Assembly (NCBI RefSeq): GCF_029867415.1
Contig: NC_081185.1
Location: forward strand, 86,663,251-86,727,250
Reading direction: 5' to 3'
Source: Vicia villosa
Taxonomy: Eukaryota; Streptophyta; Magnoliopsida; Fabales; Fabaceae
Length of the DNA stretch: 64,000 nt
In this document: piece by piece, positions 10,816-23,946 of the stretch
How positions within the stretch are numbered: the first letter of the stretch is position 1
Layout: every line of letters begins with the position of its first letter
Translations under genes and position numbers: made by a program
The notes under the pieces: model-generated
Databases searched by the model: none
What the model was told of the DNA's origin: nothing
What the model saw: only the letters and a program-made list of their open reading frames with translations

Positions 10816-13800
10816 GTGAATGTCCGTATTCCATAAAGTGTCACAAAAAAATAAATAATAATAAGCCCAAATGGAGTCAAGGCTCCTCAACTATGGCAAT
10901 CATCATTTCATTTCCGTATTCTCATTTCAGTATTTCCTATTTTGTAGAAGGCTACTTCCTTGTTTGAACTCGTTGGTATGATAATAATGAAAACACCACA
11001 AATTCTCGAGCAAATTTGTCAGAATCTTCTTTCCAAGAAGTAATCAAGATGTTATGTAGAAGCATCTCTCATTCTCAAGGTTCTTGTGCTCAGTTATATC
11101 CGTGGAGATTGGTGTTTCAGTTGGTGTTTTGGTCTTTCCTTACAATAGATAGCTTCTCTAAGTTTGATGACCACGCAAGGTTCCTCCATGTATGATGGAA
11201 ATTACCACTCTAACGACTATGCTTGGGGCTCCCGCACGAGGGATAAGCAAGACGTACTCTTATCTTGAGCATTGCGCCATTTGCATTGCTTGAATCCCTA
11301 AAAGCATTACAAATTCCTATGCAACTTCGTCAGAATCTTCTTCCGTGTGGTAATCAAGAGTGTTCTTCATAATGCTTCTCATCCTCAAGGTTCTACTTCA
11401 TATCTCAGTTGCCTTTTCTCATGATTTCCTTCTCAGTGGCCCTTGCTTGTTAACAGAGAGAAAAATATAAGAAACAAATTGATTGCCTTGTGCCCAGTTG
11501 CTTCCTCGTTTGTCAGGATTTCAGTTGGTTAAGATTCGTGTTTCGGGTCTTCTTCACCACAAATAGATCTCCTCAATCTGATGACGATACAAGGTTATTC
11601 CATTTTATGAAGGCGAATACTTCTCCAACATCTATACTTGGGGCTCCCGCACGAGGGATAAGCAAGACATACTCTTATCTTGAGCATTGCAACACTCGCA
11701 TTGCTCGAATCCCTAAAGCAAGGCAAAAGTTTACAACTCATGGGTGACTTCGTTGGGGTTCTCTTTTGAAGTAATCTGAAGTATTTGGAAGGAACTGCAG
11801 AAAGTATTCAAGCTCAATAAGTCCAGACGGAGACAAGTCTCCTCAACAATGACGCTCATTTAGTTTCTTTATGGCATTCTCATTTGTAATTTTCCCTTTG
11901 TTTGTTTAAGCATTGTTAGCATGTAAAAGCTTGTTAATCGTCGAATGAAAATAAAAAAAATACATTGTTTATGTTTGTCTTGGAGAAACCCATTCGTTTT
12001 CATTCATAAAATGTTTTTTGGCATTACGATACCAACTTTACTAATCGCTTGAGGGAGAATGATGAAAGATAAAAATGCAAAATCTCCAATTGTGTGTTTT
12101 CGGATAAAACCCTACTGAGGATGTACAGGCATTATTTCAAATCCCCAAACACCGGAGATATAAGGGAGATAGACCCTCGTCAACCCCTTTGAGCCTTGAA
12201 GAAGGAGTTTCTTTTCTAATCATAAAAAACCCTTATTTTAACCTTGGGGCAGGGTAGTGTTCATTCAACTTGATCGAGTGTTCAAAACTCACCAAAAGGG
12301 TATGCATCTAAGGATACAACAATGGTTATCCTTCAAAAGGTTGAGGAATGTCAAGACCGCAATGATTATCCTTATTCCATCAAGAGATGACGATACCACA
12401 ATGGTTATCCTTCATCAAATCAAAGAAGTGAGGCGGTCGCAATCACCTCCAACGAATCAAAGATAATGCGAGGTCACACGACTTGTTAAAAAAATAGCAA
12501 AAAAAGAAATGGCAAAATAAGAAGAAAAGGAAAAAAAAATGACAAAAGAAGCATAAAAAAAAGAAGAGAGACGATGAAATTGCCAAGCAAGAACAAAGTC
12601 GTGTGACAATGAATCAGAAGAATAAAAGGTGAGCGACCACCATGTCCAAAGAACCTCATTGATTCCTCAACCATTTCAAAATTCCTTGTGAGGAATGGAC
12701 ACTCATGTCGAGTTAACTGAACATAGGAATGGAGAACATCACGAAGGGGGTGGGTACAAATAATTTTGAGCCTAAAAATCCTTTGTTTTCTAAAAACCGT
12801 GAACCCGGCCAAATTACAACCCTTAAAAGTCCTAATTGAAGTAGGGTTTATTTTGAAAGCGCACTCCGATGAGATAGCGTTTAACTGACTCCCAATGAAG
12901 CGAGACACATATCCATGTTGGTATCGTACGTTTGCTTTGTCTTCCATATGCAAAAATCGAGGTTGTGTCAACTAGTGATTCGGTCACAAGAGGTCGCAAC
13001 CTCATTTCACAAAAAAGAGTTTTACAACTTCAAGACTAACATAGGCTTTGCATTAGAATTATCATTCTTAGAATTAACATTCTTTTGCATACAAATATGT
13101 GCTTAACATCAAGGAAATTACCATGGTGAGAATCAGTGAATAACTTGACTATGTCAAAGTACGAGAGACTTGAGAACTCCGAGGAGTAAAGGCTAATCAT
13201 CTCAAATGTTGACCATCAAGGGGCAGGTTTCCTGAAAAATCTGTTGGGCATGAACAGTTAATGCTTCCTTTGATTACTCTGAGGGGAAGAATTTGAAGAC
13301 TCCTTCGAGCGTGATAAAGTTGTTTCCACGTTTGACTTCAAAGCAAAGAAAGCTTGATGATTCTAGTCAGATGTACCTAATCAGGGGCAATTAAGTCGAG
13401 GTTTGACCTCTCAAATTCAGCATATCTGGGGCAATCATGTCGATGAATCTCTTCAAGCTTTGATCAATCCGGGGCAATCAAGTCGAGGAATATCTCTAGA
13501 GTTTGACCAATCTGGGGCAGTTACGTCGAGATTCGACAAATCTCTCCAAGGTTTCTTTAGTGCAAATTCCTTCATGGGTCGTGAAGCTTGGGGCAAAATC
13601 TTGAGTCATATTGTCTCTCCATGACCATAGGAGTTTATTTCTCCTAGAAATTTGGTCTCTCCCCAAGCATAGGAGTTTATTTTTCCTAGGAGTTGCTCTA
13701 CTTCCCCCATCTGGGCTTCTTACCTGGATCTCTCATCCCCAACATGGTGAATCGAGGGAATCTCCTCGAGTTGAAAATCTTCCAAGCAGTGGCACATGGT

Positions 13801-14283
13801 GAGAAGTCTGAAGTCATTCTACGTTCTGGAAGGCAACGACAAGAGTGTGCCCTTGCAAGTCAAAGTCCAATATCTTTTGGCACCTCCACATGGTCCTTAA
13901 CACTAAGGGGATTCTCCCTGGTGTTTACCTCACTAAATGCCTTCATTTGGCATCCTGCATATAGTGTTCACTGCATATAACATTGCATCCTCAAAAGCGT
14001 AGCATATCCGTCAAAGCGGATCATTACGCCATAGAAAAATTCAAACATGCATACAAAGCATAAGCCAGATAGTATAAATCAGCACCCAATCGAGACAATG
14101 ATACTTCCCCACATAAAAAGTTGTCCTTACAAACTCCAATTGATATCTGCTACTACATTACAAATCTCCTTATACCATGGTGCCAATACCTGGTATCCTC
14201 AATCCCCAAAAGAAGTCTCATGTTCTCTCCCCAATGTGGATCGGATACAATGTCTTTCTTCGTCAGAATCGTTGTCTCAGAGG
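10816..14283 (+). other. Non-coding internal region of element B
   Basis: No ORF of credible composition. Visible structure: a roughly 60-base segment TTGGGGCTCCCGCACGAGGG... twice (about 11224-11285 and 11639-11700), an A/AG-rich run (12486-12570), and three diverged copies of a roughly 60-base unit with TCTGGGGCAATCATGTCGA (about 13385-13540). This is where pol would be expected in a complete element. Confidence 0.7.
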
Positions 14284-14735
14284 TTATTTCCCGTGTGCTG
14301 CGTGCAGATTAGAGCGTGAATGAGGGTGGGCATTCAACCCATCTCATTTTTCAACCGTTTGAATAACCATACTTGGTGTGTGGCAATTCAAACGATTGCC
14401 GCTCTTGAAGAGTTACACCCCGCCTTTTGGCCTGAGGGATTAATGTAATTCTTATGCTTCGTAAGCATCGATATTCCCGTAATCCCCAGTGGTTACTATC
14501 GCCTTCTTGTCGAGTCTAGTCGTCTCTAGTCTTGTGATGGTTATTTCCCATGTGCTGCGTGCAGATTAAAGCGTGAATGAGGGTGGGCATTCAACCCATC
14601 TCATTTTCAATCGTTTGAATAACCATACTTGGTGTGTGGCAATTCGAACGATTGCCGCTCTTGAAGAGTTACACCCCGCCTTTGGCCTGAGGGATTAATG
14701 TAATTTTTATGCTTCGCAAGCATCAACATCTTCGT
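14284..14735 (+). repeat. Tandem duplication in element B, period about 256 bp
   Basis: TTATTTCCCGTGTGCTGCG at 14284 recurs as TTATTTCCCATGTGCTGCG at 14540. The following roughly 190 bases, through the GAATAACCATACTTGGTG and TTACACCCCGCC segments, match with a few changes. Confidence 0.85.
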
Positions 14736-14879
14736 GATTATGTCTTTTGATCGAGTCTTGTCGTCACTAGTCTCCGTGACCTCTCCCCTCGTACGGGAAA
14801 ATTTTTAGATCCAACCCCCGTGTTGTGTATCCTTTGCCTTCCGTCCTGGCAAACCATTTCAAAACTAATTCTCAATCCC

Positions 14880-15215
14880 CAACCTCAGTGTTGATATTAA
14901 TTCTTTCTTCCCTTGACCTCAGTGTCGATACCTTTCTTTTCCAACCTCAGTGTTGATGTCTATCCTTTCCATGTCCAGCCTCAGTGTTGACGCCTATCAT
15001 TCCTTCGCCGACCTCTGCGTCAATGCCAATCGTCATTCACAACCTCAGTGTTGATGTTTATCTTTTCTCGTCCCAACCTCAGTGTTGATGTCCTTGACCT
15101 CAATGTCGACGCCTTTCCTTTCACAACCTCAGTGTTGATGTCCCCCAACCTCAGTGTTGATATGCTCCAACCTCAGCGTTGATGTCCTCCAACCCCAGTG
15201 TTGATGTTCATCTTT
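14880..15215 (+). repeat. Irregular short repeats (CAACCTCAGTGTTGATG)
   Basis: About 14 diverged copies of a unit with core CCTCAGTGTTGATG, unevenly spaced and separated by pyrimidine-rich linkers. Confidence 0.85.
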
Positions 15216-15224
15216 TCCAATTCT

Positions 15225-15715
15225 TGTGGATCGTAGGTCCGTTGACCTTATCCTCATCTTTTTCAATTCTTGGGGATCGTAGGTCTGTTGACCTTATCCC
15301 ATCTTTTTCAATTCTTGTGGATCGTAGGTCCGTTGACCTTATCCTCATCTTTTTCATTTCTTGTGGATCGTAGGTCCGTTGACCTTATCCTCATCTTTTT
15401 CATTTTTTGTGGATCGTAGGTCCGTCGACCTTATCCCCATCTTTTTCAATTCTTGTGGATCGTAGGTCCGTTGACCTTATCCTCATCTTTTTCATTCTTG
15501 TGGATCGTAGGTCCGTTGACCTTATCCTCATCTTTTTCATTTCTTGTGGATCGTAGGTCCGTTGACCTTATCCTCATCTTTTTCATTTCTTGTGGATCGT
15601 AGGTCCGTCGACCTTATCCCCATCTTTTTCATTCTTGTGGATCGTAGGTCCGTTGACCTTATCCTCATCTTTTTCAATTCTTGTGGGTCGTAGGTCCGTT
15701 GACCTTACCCTAGTT
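15225..15715 (+). repeat. 46-bp minisatellite, about 11 copies
   Basis: Each unit contains GGATCGTAGGTCCGTTGACC followed by TTATCCTCATCTTTTTCA. Units begin at about 15228, 15274, 15319 and onward to about 15683, with few substitutions. Confidence 0.9.
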
Positions 15716-16039
15716 TCGAGTCACGGATCATAGGTCCTACCTTTCCATCAAACCCGTATTTTCCAACCACAGTTTCATACAACAATCATTTCCATTGAGA
15801 ACCTTGTATTGGCACCTTGGCTACGTTACAAGCTACCCCATTTCAACCCCTTACCATAAACTTTCCCATCAGAAAAAACAAAAATTTCTCTTTCCCCAGC
15901 AGATATCAAAACAAAAATAAAGATAACACTTACACCATCTTCTCTTCAGGACAAATTTCTGGTACTTTGATATTTAATCTTCTTCTACCTTGAATGTTCG
16001 AAAGGCTAGCGCCAATCTCACCTTCAGGTTTAAGACGAT

Positions 16040-16053
16040 TAAATAGGGGCAGC
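16040..16053 (+). promoter_or_regulatory. Polypurine tract region of element B
   Basis: TAAATAGGGGCAGC directly precedes the TGTCATACCCC start of the 3' LTR, the expected place for plus-strand priming. Confidence 0.6.
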
Positions 16054-19000
16054 TGTCATACCCCAAAGTTGTCCTACCCTTAATTTTTAACTGGCTTAAA
16101 CTTCTCATTTCATAATCTCATGTACATACCTCCCATTAGGTCATTTAACATATCATGCATGTCATTCAACAATAAAGCTTGGCATTGGATCATTGGTCAT
16201 TAGGGTTTTTATCCCTTATGCTTGAGCTTAACAAGTGGTTTCGACTAAAGACCGAGAACTAGGTTTACTTTCCTATGATGGAGTTCATCAGAATTTTTAA
16301 ATGTGGTCAACTGAATTGGGATCTACTCTTGGAGTTTGGAAATGGCAATCTACTTCAATTATGATTGATGCGTGATTATTAGTATGGCAAATCGTTGGCA
16401 TTGAGTTAATGCAAGAATTTGAGGAGAAGATAATGTGTGTTAGATCATTATTGAGATTAAGGCATTTGGATATGAGCTTTGACTTTTGATCAAAGTCAAC
16501 CCTAAAGGTTGACTTTTGGCCAAAATCTCTCTTAAATCTTCTTGGGCTTTCATCTCATGGCTCATTCAAAAGCACATACAGGAGAGTTTAGAAATTCAAA
16601 ACAAGTGAGGGAAGAAGCAACATTCAGATTACTTAGAAAAATCAACACATGTCCAAGAGAGGTCAAATACAAGTTTCAATTACAAAGACCAAAAGAAGGT
16701 ACAAGAAAAATTGAATCTACATTTGAGAATACACTTCTTTAAACATTAACCATTTAACTACATATCCAACCTTGCGTCATCCAAAACAATCAAGCCAATG
16801 CAATCATAGCCTTTCACAAACTGATCCAATACAAAATACATATTCAAAAGTCATCATATTTCAAACCAAAATGCTATTACAAAGCTAAACTACATTCAGT
16901 CCACATTATGAATTCAATACAAATATGAGAGATGATAGCTCTGTCGTTACAAAAAAGAAAAACAAAGCAAAATGTCCAACTCTTCAAGTCATCTCTATAC
17001 CCTCTCCATCAATACCCCATGGACATGATTTAAGCCTCCGAGCGGCACTTCGTTCGAACCTGCATCCAAAAGAGAAATCCCTTTCAATTTAATCAAAACA
17101 CAAATACAGGACAGCCCCATACATCCACATAAACCAGCAATTGGCAACATTCTATCACTGAAGCCGAGCCAGCCCTTGCACTTGACAGACTCGCCGCACC
17201 TTCAATTCTCGACTCTGCATAATCATAACCTGCATCAATCAAACAAAAAACAATTTTCCAGTTCAGCTCACTTTAATCAATTACCCTATTAACTTTCAGC
17301 CTCAAGTTTCAGCTAATAGCAGACCTAACCACTTCACAAACAGCCTCCCAACTAACTCATAACATATAACTACCCAACAGAATTTGTAAACAAGCCATAA
17401 CAGAAAACCAACTGTTCTAACAACCTAGAACTAATCCTAACTGCCTTAACAGAAAACCTAACCTCCTAACTGATTTTCACTAACTCCTAACTAATTCAGT
17501 TGAAGTTCACATCCCAACAACCTCCAAAATCAGATACAAACAGCTATCAGAAAAAATCAAAAAATAACAGAAGGAAAATCAGAAGAATAACTAACCTCTT
17601 CAGACTCAATCTCCACCTTCAGTTCCATAACCGAATTCCATAATCCAAGGGCTCAGAATCACTCCCCTGTAACTACCTCCAAACCTCACAATCACCCGAG
17701 ACTAACCCTTATATATTCTCTTTTCCCTCCACAATTCAACTTCTTCAGCCATTTCCTTTACCTCCTCTCTAATCTTCACGCACCATTCAACCTTTCATCA
17801 TCTTCATCAATTCCTCACGCCATTTTTCAACCTCACCTTCACCACTTCTGCAACCCTCTCTCCCCCTTCAACCTCCACCTCCATCACCATTCTCCCATCT
17901 CAAAACCTCTTCATCATCATTCATAGACCAACAGAAAAAGAATCGGAAAGGGGGAAGAGGATCGATAACACAGAGAAAAAGGGAAGAACAAATTGACACA
18001 GAAAAATCGGTAGGACTTACTTTGATGCAGAAGATTGAAACTCACAGAAAATCAATCAAAATCTTCATCTTCCTTCAATCTTTCTCTCTATCGGAACCGT
18101 GTTCTTCATCTTCATCGCAACAACAGCACGTGTTCATCAACAAACAACAACAACGCATTGCAAACGTCAAATCGCAGAAAGAAGAAGAAGAACGAATCGA
18201 AACGAGATATCAAGGATTACCGTTTCGTGAAGACTTCAACTAGAGTTCTCTTCATCTTCGTTGAATTCGAAGAAACGCCGAGCTCTTAGCGTTGAGCATG
18301 AATCGGAATATTGAGTGTGAAGAACAAGTTAACAGAAAGGTTAGAGCTGATCGGAGAACGTGAGAACAAGGTCCGAGACGAGCAGAGGTAAGAGAAGTGG
18401 AATCGGAGATGAAGAGCTTGGGACGGAGAAGCTCCGATCGGAGAAGGATTCGATTCACTGCGCCGTCGTCTACTCGCTCGTGAAGGAGAAGCTGAATTCG
18501 TTTGAGTTCACGTAAGCCTTTACCCTAATCCCCTTTTCCTTTTTCTTTTTTTAATTTTAATTTCTTTTATTCTTTTTCATCAAAATTGAATCTGAATACC
18601 ATGGATCCTCATATTGGGCTACACGAAAATCTTAGAGATCATATCCCTAAGCCCATCGCACCATACTCTTTTACTGAAGAAGCTGTACAAACAACTCAAC
18701 TGGGTCAGTCCCTTTGGGCCCAGCGCCAATTACTCATGCACCATCATTTTCATTTCACACCCCCCCGAGTCCATGTTTAATTGCTAGTTTTTTTAAGATT
18801 TTCTACTTAGTTTTTTTTACTTCTTTTAGGTGATAAAGATGACATAAAAACCTCATAAGAAATATAATAGTTTAGGTTTAGTAGCATTTAGGTTTTTAGT
18901 ATGATTTAGGCTTGAATTAGATTTCCCTTATTAACAAAAAACTCATAAAGATAGTAGTATTTCTTAGAGTAACCTTGTACTAACTCTTGATTTGTTCTTG

Positions 19001-20184
19001 TACTACTTCCATGTTATTTTTGTGTAATTGTTGCGTGATTTTGTTGCTTAGCTTTTGGCCATATTTTTGGCCTATTTTGTTAAATACCATTTTAATGCTC
19101 CTTAGAATCGATTCCATGTTAACATAACTTTAGAATTAGACTTAGATTAGAATTTAGGATTAGTTCCCTATTGCATTCTTTTTTCTTTTCAACTTTTAAA
19201 ATACTTAATAAATATCGATGAAGATCATACCGTTACTATATTTCATAGTAGGAAAGAAATGATTGGGGCGTAGGCCCCGATGTATGTTCTTTCCTACTTA
19301 GCGGAGAAGAAATGATTGAGGTGTGAAGCCTCGGTGTTTTTCTTAACCGTTATTTAGAGAAATGATTGTGGCGTAGGCCTCGATGTGCATTCTCTAAATA
19401 CTCACAAAAGAACTCCTTTTTATTTCCTTTACTTAGCGGAGAAGAAATGATTGAGGTGTGAAGCCTCGATGTATTTCTTAACCGTTATTTAGAGAAACGA
19501 TTGTGGCGTAGGCCTCGATGTGCATTCTCTAAATATGCAAAACAAAACTCCTTTTGGTATGATCTAAGTCACAAATTAAATCCCCTTAAAAAACACCTAA
19601 CCAAAAACACTTCAAAACACTAATAAATGGTCAGATTTAAAACAAAGTAAGGAAGTGATGCGAGACCTTGTAGTGGGTTCTCGTCATCATGGAATTACCC
19701 TAAAAGACACAAACCAATCTCTCTTTCTTCTTCCTAAGGGCATTGTTATTTCCGCTTGAACGCATCGTAGGCGATCCCTTATGCAAGAGCGCGAACGTTA
19801 ACCCCGCCCATCTAAAAAACACAAAAACAAACAGAAAATCGTGAGCCGAGCTACGGTAACTCTGATTCCTGAAAAGGATACGTAGGCAGCGGGGTAGGGC
19901 CCGTGCGAGTACAATTCTTTATTTTCCCTACATTTTGCATTCATTCGCATGTAGACATAGACATAGTATACACCCTTTAGATAGAAACAAACATAGGTGG
20001 ATACCATCGAGTACGATGGGCGCGAGGGGTGCTAGTACCTTCCCCTTGCGTAACTGAATCCCGTACCTTGATTCTCTGGTCGCAAGACCTTGTTCCTTCC
20101 TTTGTTAGGTTTTCTGATATTCCTTTCCCTTATGGGATAAATATATTGGTGGCAACTCTGTTCATTTTTCGCGAGCGTGCGACA
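16054..20184 (+). mobile_element. 3' LTR of Ogre/Tat-type element B (4131 bp)
   Basis: Starts TGTCATACCCC and ends GTGCGACA. The last 3088 bases match the 5' remnant (5647-8735) with roughly 30 visible differences. The U5 motif is at about 20026-20063. The junction at 20184/20185 falls inside the RT coding sequence of the Tekay-like element, so B inserted into it. Confidence 0.85.
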
Positions 20185-20634
20185 AAGGGATACCGATTCT
20201 TGATAGTAACCTTGTTCAATTGTCTGTAATCCACACACAGCCTCATTGAACCCTCCTTCTTCTTCACTAGCAACACAGGTGCACCCCACGGAGAGACACT
20301 AGGACGAATGAATTTCTTCTCCAGCAATACTTCCAACTACTTCTTCAGTTCTGTCAGCTCAGACGGTGACATACGGTACGGTGCCATTGACACTGGGCTA
20401 GTTCCCGGAATTAAATCAATAGAAAACTCCACTTCTCTTTCCGGTGGTAATTCATTCACTTCTTCCGGAAAAACTTCTGGGAATTCACACACCACAGGTA
20501 ATTCGCTAATCGTCACTTTTCCTTTCACATTCATCAATGCGAACAACATAAATACTGTTGCACCGTCCTTGATAGCTTCACCCACTTGTCTAGCCGTCAT
20601 CTCCAGATCATCAGAATGAACTTCTTCAGGAAAG
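20185..20634 (-). pseudogene. Tekay-like pol fragment: protease-RT linker and RT N-terminus
   Basis: The minus-strand translation has chromovirus-type pol features in order: FPEVFPEEVNELPP, IDLIPGTSPVSMAPYRM, then the RT start [19 protein letters not shown] and [19 protein letters not shown]. It is cut at 20184 by element B before the catalytic YxDD box, and at its upstream end by the Athila-type element. Reading frame and content continue directly from the protease fragment at 32639-33058, across the Athila-type insertion. The remaining RT, RNase H and integrase would lie left of B, outside the window. Confidence 0.85.
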
Positions 20635-20639
20635 ATTAC

Positions 20640-21989
20640 TGATCGGAAAAATAGCAAGTGTACTATTTTCACCGATGTAGTAATAATGGGTTTTACCCCA
20701 AGTATCGATCACGAGGATTGCGTGGGAAACACAAGTTATTTAAGTCGATTAAACAAAAGAGCAAATAGGTGTTTTGTTATAATGCAATAAGTAAATTTAA
20801 ATAAAAGAAATAATAAAAATAAGCTGAAATTAAAGTTTGACTTTTTAGATGTAATTTGAGGTAATGCCAGGGTAGGTGTTTGATCTTCCTTATAATGACT
20901 CTGTAAAAAGATCTCTTTAACAAGTTCATAGAATGCAACTATTTGTTCTTAAGGGTGTTTCCCTAAGTCCTTAGTGGAAAACCTTTTGGTTTGCAATCCT
21001 ATTGCCTAAGTCCTTAGAAACAAAGGTTTGCAAACCAAAGATGTAAATAATGAAGAATGTTCAAATAACCTTTCGGTATCCCTAGTCCTAGGTGATAACT
21101 ACTAGATCAAATTGTTTAAAAACCTTAACAACCGTAATCCTACAAATTGTTAACCGTAGATCAATCTTTGTTTTTCCGACAAAGAAGGCATAAAAACATT
21201 AAACAATCAAATTGCATAAAACTAATACTTGATTAAAGAAATACAGAATTCAAAAGTCATTACAATTCAAATCAGGGACACCCCCTGGCATTGGGGGGTT
21301 TAGCCTCTCATAATATTCAAGAAACCAAAATCACAAAGTTTAGACATTTACAAAGATTAGGAGAACTCGGGTCTTCAATGGTGTCCACCGTTGAATCTCT
21401 TCGTCTTCCAACACCTTGATGAAGCTATCTTTTCTCTGCTCTGGAATTCTCTTGTACGATCCAAAAATCTCTTCCCCTTGTCTCTCAAGCCTCTTTTAAT
21501 CCCTCTGGGTTTTCAGATTTCCGCCACAATGCCCAAACTGCCCCCGGACTTAAAAAAAATTGGAAAAACCACAAATTTAGAAATCCTGCCCGCACCGCTG
21601 ACACGGCCGTGTCCCTTGACACGGGCAGACCGTGTCCGCTTCTGGTCTGGGAGATCAATTCTTCTTGAGGCCTGACACGGCCGTGTCAGGTGACACGGTC
21701 AGACCGTGTCCGCCTCTGCCCATATGCTTTTTTCTTGCTTTTTGCTTCTTTCTTCACATCTTTTGGCCACGCGATCTTCCATCAATCTGAAGCTAACCTG
21801 AAACCATTACCAAACGAGATCAAAAGCACCAAATTGACAATGAAAACGACATAAAAACACATTGCTCATAGAATAACTAGAATTAGATGAATTAAAGAAA
21901 AACACTTAAAAACAACCACAAAGTGTTACCAAGTATGGCGATCTTATGCCGAATGTATGACGAAATTAAGTAGAAATGGTGACCGATCA
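20640..21989 (-). repeat. 3' LTR of the Athila-type element (1350 bp)
   Basis: Matches 31267-32633. It contains spaced palindromic motifs of the type GACACGGCCGTGTC (about 21595-21710). It is shorter than its partner because the partner has an extra CTTGACACGGCCGTGTCC unit. Confidence 0.9.
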
Positions 21990-22005
21990 CAACCCCAAAC
22001 TTATC
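21990..22005 (-). promoter_or_regulatory. Polypurine tract of the Athila-type element
   Basis: Read on the minus strand, AGTTTGGGGTTG directly precedes the 3' LTR. The nested element has AGTTTGGGGGAGTT in the same place. Confidence 0.75.
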
Positions 22006-23386
22006 TCATTGCTTGTCCTCAAGTGATGCAAGAGATCAAACCAAGGTCACCTTAAACTTTTCTTTTCCACAACATAGTCGATGTCTTTCACAACTTACTT
22101 CCCTTTCTTGATTAAGCTTTTGGACTTATCGAACCTTGTTGTCCATCACACTTCACAACAGAGTGTATTTCACCTGCAAACTTTTCACACTTCTCACATT
22201 GTCTCTCGGGGTTAGAGTGCTTTTCGCTCAACATCACGATATGCAATATCAACCCTTGACTTTGCATACATCCTACTTTCACTACATAAAAAGAATTCAC
22301 ACACTTTTGAGGACTTTTTAGGTTGTAACGGGGCTGAGGTGGAAGGAAGGATAAACAAGAGATTGATATGCAAATGGTTTATGAACTAAGACTTATGTTA
22401 TTTTTCTTGTCTTTGTGTTCGATTTTGTGTGAGGGGGTTTCTTCTTAGACTCTCCTTTTTACCTAATTACCGGGTAATCAACATCGTTCGAGTCTTTCAA
22501 ATCTTTTTAGGCAAGTGTTTCAAACTTTTTTTTCTTTTTTTTTCTTGTGCTTTACACACTTTTTTTTTTATATCACACTTGCCCTTTATTTTCTTAAGCA
22601 CCACCCCAAACTTACAATTTCACACAAGTTCAAAAGAAACAATAATTACACAAGTGCCAAACAAAAATGATAGAATTATGGTTAAGGATGACATGTGTGG
22701 GTTTAACAAACAAGGGGGGATGGCTCAACGGGTTTAATGAGGGATAAAACAAAAATAAATGAAGGAAGGAAAGGCTCTAGGGAGAACAAACAAGTGCCTC
22801 AGTGTGTGATTTCATATTTGTACTGTGTCGGTAGAACAAACGCAAAATTAGAGAGATAAAGTCATACCTGATTTCACTCTCATGATGATCTTTACATGTG
22901 TTTGGCTTTTTATGTTCCTCACCATGTAGGCTAAGTTTGCAACTTCAACACACCCTTTATGTCATGCGACTTTCTTTTCCGGCTCGATTTCACCACTTAC
23001 CTTCTCAGTCCAGTTCTTCAAGTTGCGTCCGACACTTTCGGCTATGTCCACTTCCAAAGTACCTCGAGAGATTAAGTTCAGGTTGCACCTTTCATCCACT
23101 AACTACCATTCATCATTCATTCAGCATCCATCACTCAATCTATAACACAATGTCAACACAACACACAAAAAAAAACAAAAAAATGGAAATCAACTAAAAG
23201 CAACTGAAAAGAACCCCTCCCACACTTGAACTAAACATTGTCCTCAATGTTTCAATTCGAGATAGCGAGGGTGAACTCACAGAGGGTACTGCGACTCCAG
23301 CTTCCGCTTCCTAGCTTTCACCAGAGAGACCCATTTTTCTTTATTTTCTGAAAAACAAAACAAAAAGTAAACCACATTATTAAAAC
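22006..23386 (-). other. Non-coding 3' internal region of the Athila-type element
   Basis: AT-rich with T runs on the plus strand. No RT, integrase or envelope-like ORF is seen on either strand. Confidence 0.7.
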
Positions 23387-23450
23387 CGTGGGTTGCCTCC
23401 CACGAAGCGCTTCGTTTAACGTCGCATGGCTCGACGGTCCATTACCCTTT
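23387..23450 (-). promoter_or_regulatory. Conserved post-stop hairpin and palindrome, outer copy
   Basis: Immediately downstream of the gag-protease stop codon on the minus strand lies GAGCCATGCGACGTTAAAC, then the perfect palindrome CGAAGCGCTTCG (23403-23414), then a perfect 6-bp stem CGTGGG-AGGCAA-CCCACG (23387-23404). The same block follows the ORF of the nested element at 26315-26371. Confidence 0.75.
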
Positions 23451-23451
23451 A

Positions 23452-23941
23452 TTAAGGAGGGTACTTCCTCCTCCAAATCTGGTTGCTTGTCACTTCTCCA
23501 AACCTGGTTGCTTTTCTCTTCAAGTTACTATCCACTTTCATCTTCTCACTTTGATTTTCTTCTTTCTTTTTCTTCTTAACTTCTATAGCGACCTTAGGAC
23601 TTTTGATAGAAACATGAGCTAGTTCCACCTGAGAAGCTATGCTTGAAACTTTTTCTTGGAGATGTTTAGGGCTTTTGTATTCTCCCTCACTTTTGATCAT
23701 ACCAACAGAAGCTTGATCATGTACACTTTCACTTTGTTTCTTGACTTCTAGCATCTTTAAGGTTAATTCTTCATTAAAGGCTTTCACCGTCAGAGTCCCT
23801 TTCTCAATGTCAAAGTTGCAACGACTTGTCAACAAAAATGGTCTCCCAAGAAGGATAGGAGTTTCTTCATCTTCAGGAATGTCCATGATATGGAAGTCAA
23901 CAGGGAATACAAACTTGCCAATCTCCACTAGTACGTCTTCA
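23452..23941 (-). CDS. C-terminal part of Athila-type gag-protease ORF
   Basis: Continues the ORF of 28976-30939 in frame if the nested element and one copy of its target duplication are left out. The first part (VFPVDFHIMDI and TPILLGRPFL) is the second half of the aspartic protease fold. The last 100 residues are lysine-rich and of unknown role. The whole ORF would be 818 codons including the stop. No RT follows. Confidence 0.8.
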
Positions 23942-23946
23942 GCTAT

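Noticed and set aside
12486..12971. 161-codon minus-strand ORF
   Set aside because: Phe/Leu-rich because it crosses the antisense of an A-rich tract in element B.
15225..15715. Regular repeats that might suggest a CRISPR array
   Set aside because: Eukaryotic retroelement context; the 46-bp units are contiguous without unique spacers.
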